Shown: positions 63,911 to 64,000 of the stretch, one piece after another
How positions within the stretch are numbered: position 1 is the stretch's first letter
Layout: every line of letters begins with the position of its first letter
Source: Bosea sp. 685
GTDB lineage: Bacteria > Pseudomonadota > Alphaproteobacteria > Rhizobiales > Beijerinckiaceae
Direction of reading: 5' to 3'
DNA length: 64,000 bases
Assembly (NCBI RefSeq): GCF_031884435.1
Contig: NZ_CP134779.1
Location: 2,170,001 to 2,234,000, forward strand
Notes under the pieces: generated by a model
Told to the model about the DNA's origin: nothing
The model's database searches: none
What the model saw: the letters and a program-made list of their open reading frames with translations, nothing else
Translations under genes and position numbers: made by a program

Positions 63911-64000
63911 TCAAGAACGGGTCGGATAGTTCGGGCTCTCGCGCACGATGGTGACGTCGTGGACATGGCTCTCGCGCAGGCCCGCGCTGGTGATGCGGAT
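63911..64000 (-). CDS. guaB: IMP dehydrogenase, C-terminal end (partial)
   Basis: 29 residues and a TGA stop: IRITSAGLRESHVHDVTIVR then ESPNYPTRS. This is the conserved C-terminal signature of IMP dehydrogenase, the rate-limiting enzyme of GTP synthesis (IMP to XMP). The rest of the gene lies beyond the window edge. Confidence 0.88.
   Translation of the reverse strand: MRITSAGLRESHVHDVTIVRESPNYPTRS

Overview
The window is about 64 kb of high-GC chromosomal DNA. Gene content and order suggest an alphaproteobacterium of the Hyphomicrobiales, perhaps near Bosea or Methylobacterium. The indications are yajC-secD-secF followed by complex-I assembly factor homologues, TrmFO, DUF1127 and DUF2865 proteins, an alphaproteobacterial-type UvrA, GTTC-N7-GTTC SOS boxes in front of uvrA and ssb, an Irr/ICE-like box in front of an iron transporter, and Rhizobiales-type palindromic repeats. 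The genus is an inference. No tRNA, rRNA, CRISPR array, intact insertion sequence or prophage was seen.

Layout. 1-5.4 kb: the 3' part of a DUF815 ATPase gene, then a divergent run yajC-secD-secF, an NDUFAF3-like (Mth938/DUF498) gene and an NDUFAF6-like squalene/phytoene-synthase-fold gene. 5.4-12.9 kb: an MHS-type MFS transporter, trmFO, a stand-alone DUF1127 gene, a Tat-exported dienelactone hydrolase, a small secreted Cys-rich protein between two copies of a 94-bp repeat, an arylamine N-acetyltransferase, a PsiF-like exported protein and a YidB-like protein. 12.9-15.9 kb: a repeat-rich stretch, then an AT-richer three-gene operon of unrecognised proteins with winged-helix and HEPN-like features; this is the best candidate for an undescribed system. 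15.9-19.5 kb: uvrA with its SOS box, and repeats. 19.5-27.3 kb: accessory metabolism (MFS, GNAT with a DUF1127-like N-terminal extension, LysR, AraC, an MFS-amidohydrolase pair, a serine-glyoxylate-type aminotransferase). 27.8-31.1 kb: a large autotransporter. 31.1-35.6 kb: a substrate-binding protein, a GntR/FCD regulator, a PEP-mutase/isocitrate-lyase-fold enzyme and a divergent FAD-linked 2-hydroxyacid oxidase, with shared operator-like sequences. 35.8-38.5 kb: ssb with its SOS box, then motA-motB. 39-46.5 kb: a Tat-exported oligopeptide-binding protein, a VOC protein and an M20 peptidase facing each other across a 40-bp perfect palindrome, gyrA and a MarC-family protein. 46.6-52.5 kb: a second peptide-binding protein, a divergent DJ-1/PfpI and GlxA-type pair lying between two 238-bp direct repeats, and an exported MetX-like hydrolase. 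52.6-58.5 kb: an AsmA-like protein, a two-gene iron(III) ABC system without its ATPase, and a DUF2865 protein. 58.7-64 kb: an RND efflux pump with its adaptor, a MAPEG protein and the 3' end of guaB.

Core genes (sec, uvrA, ssb, gyrA, guaB, trmFO) alternate with accessory transport/catabolism blocks. At least six families of short palindromic repeats sit in most of the larger gaps.
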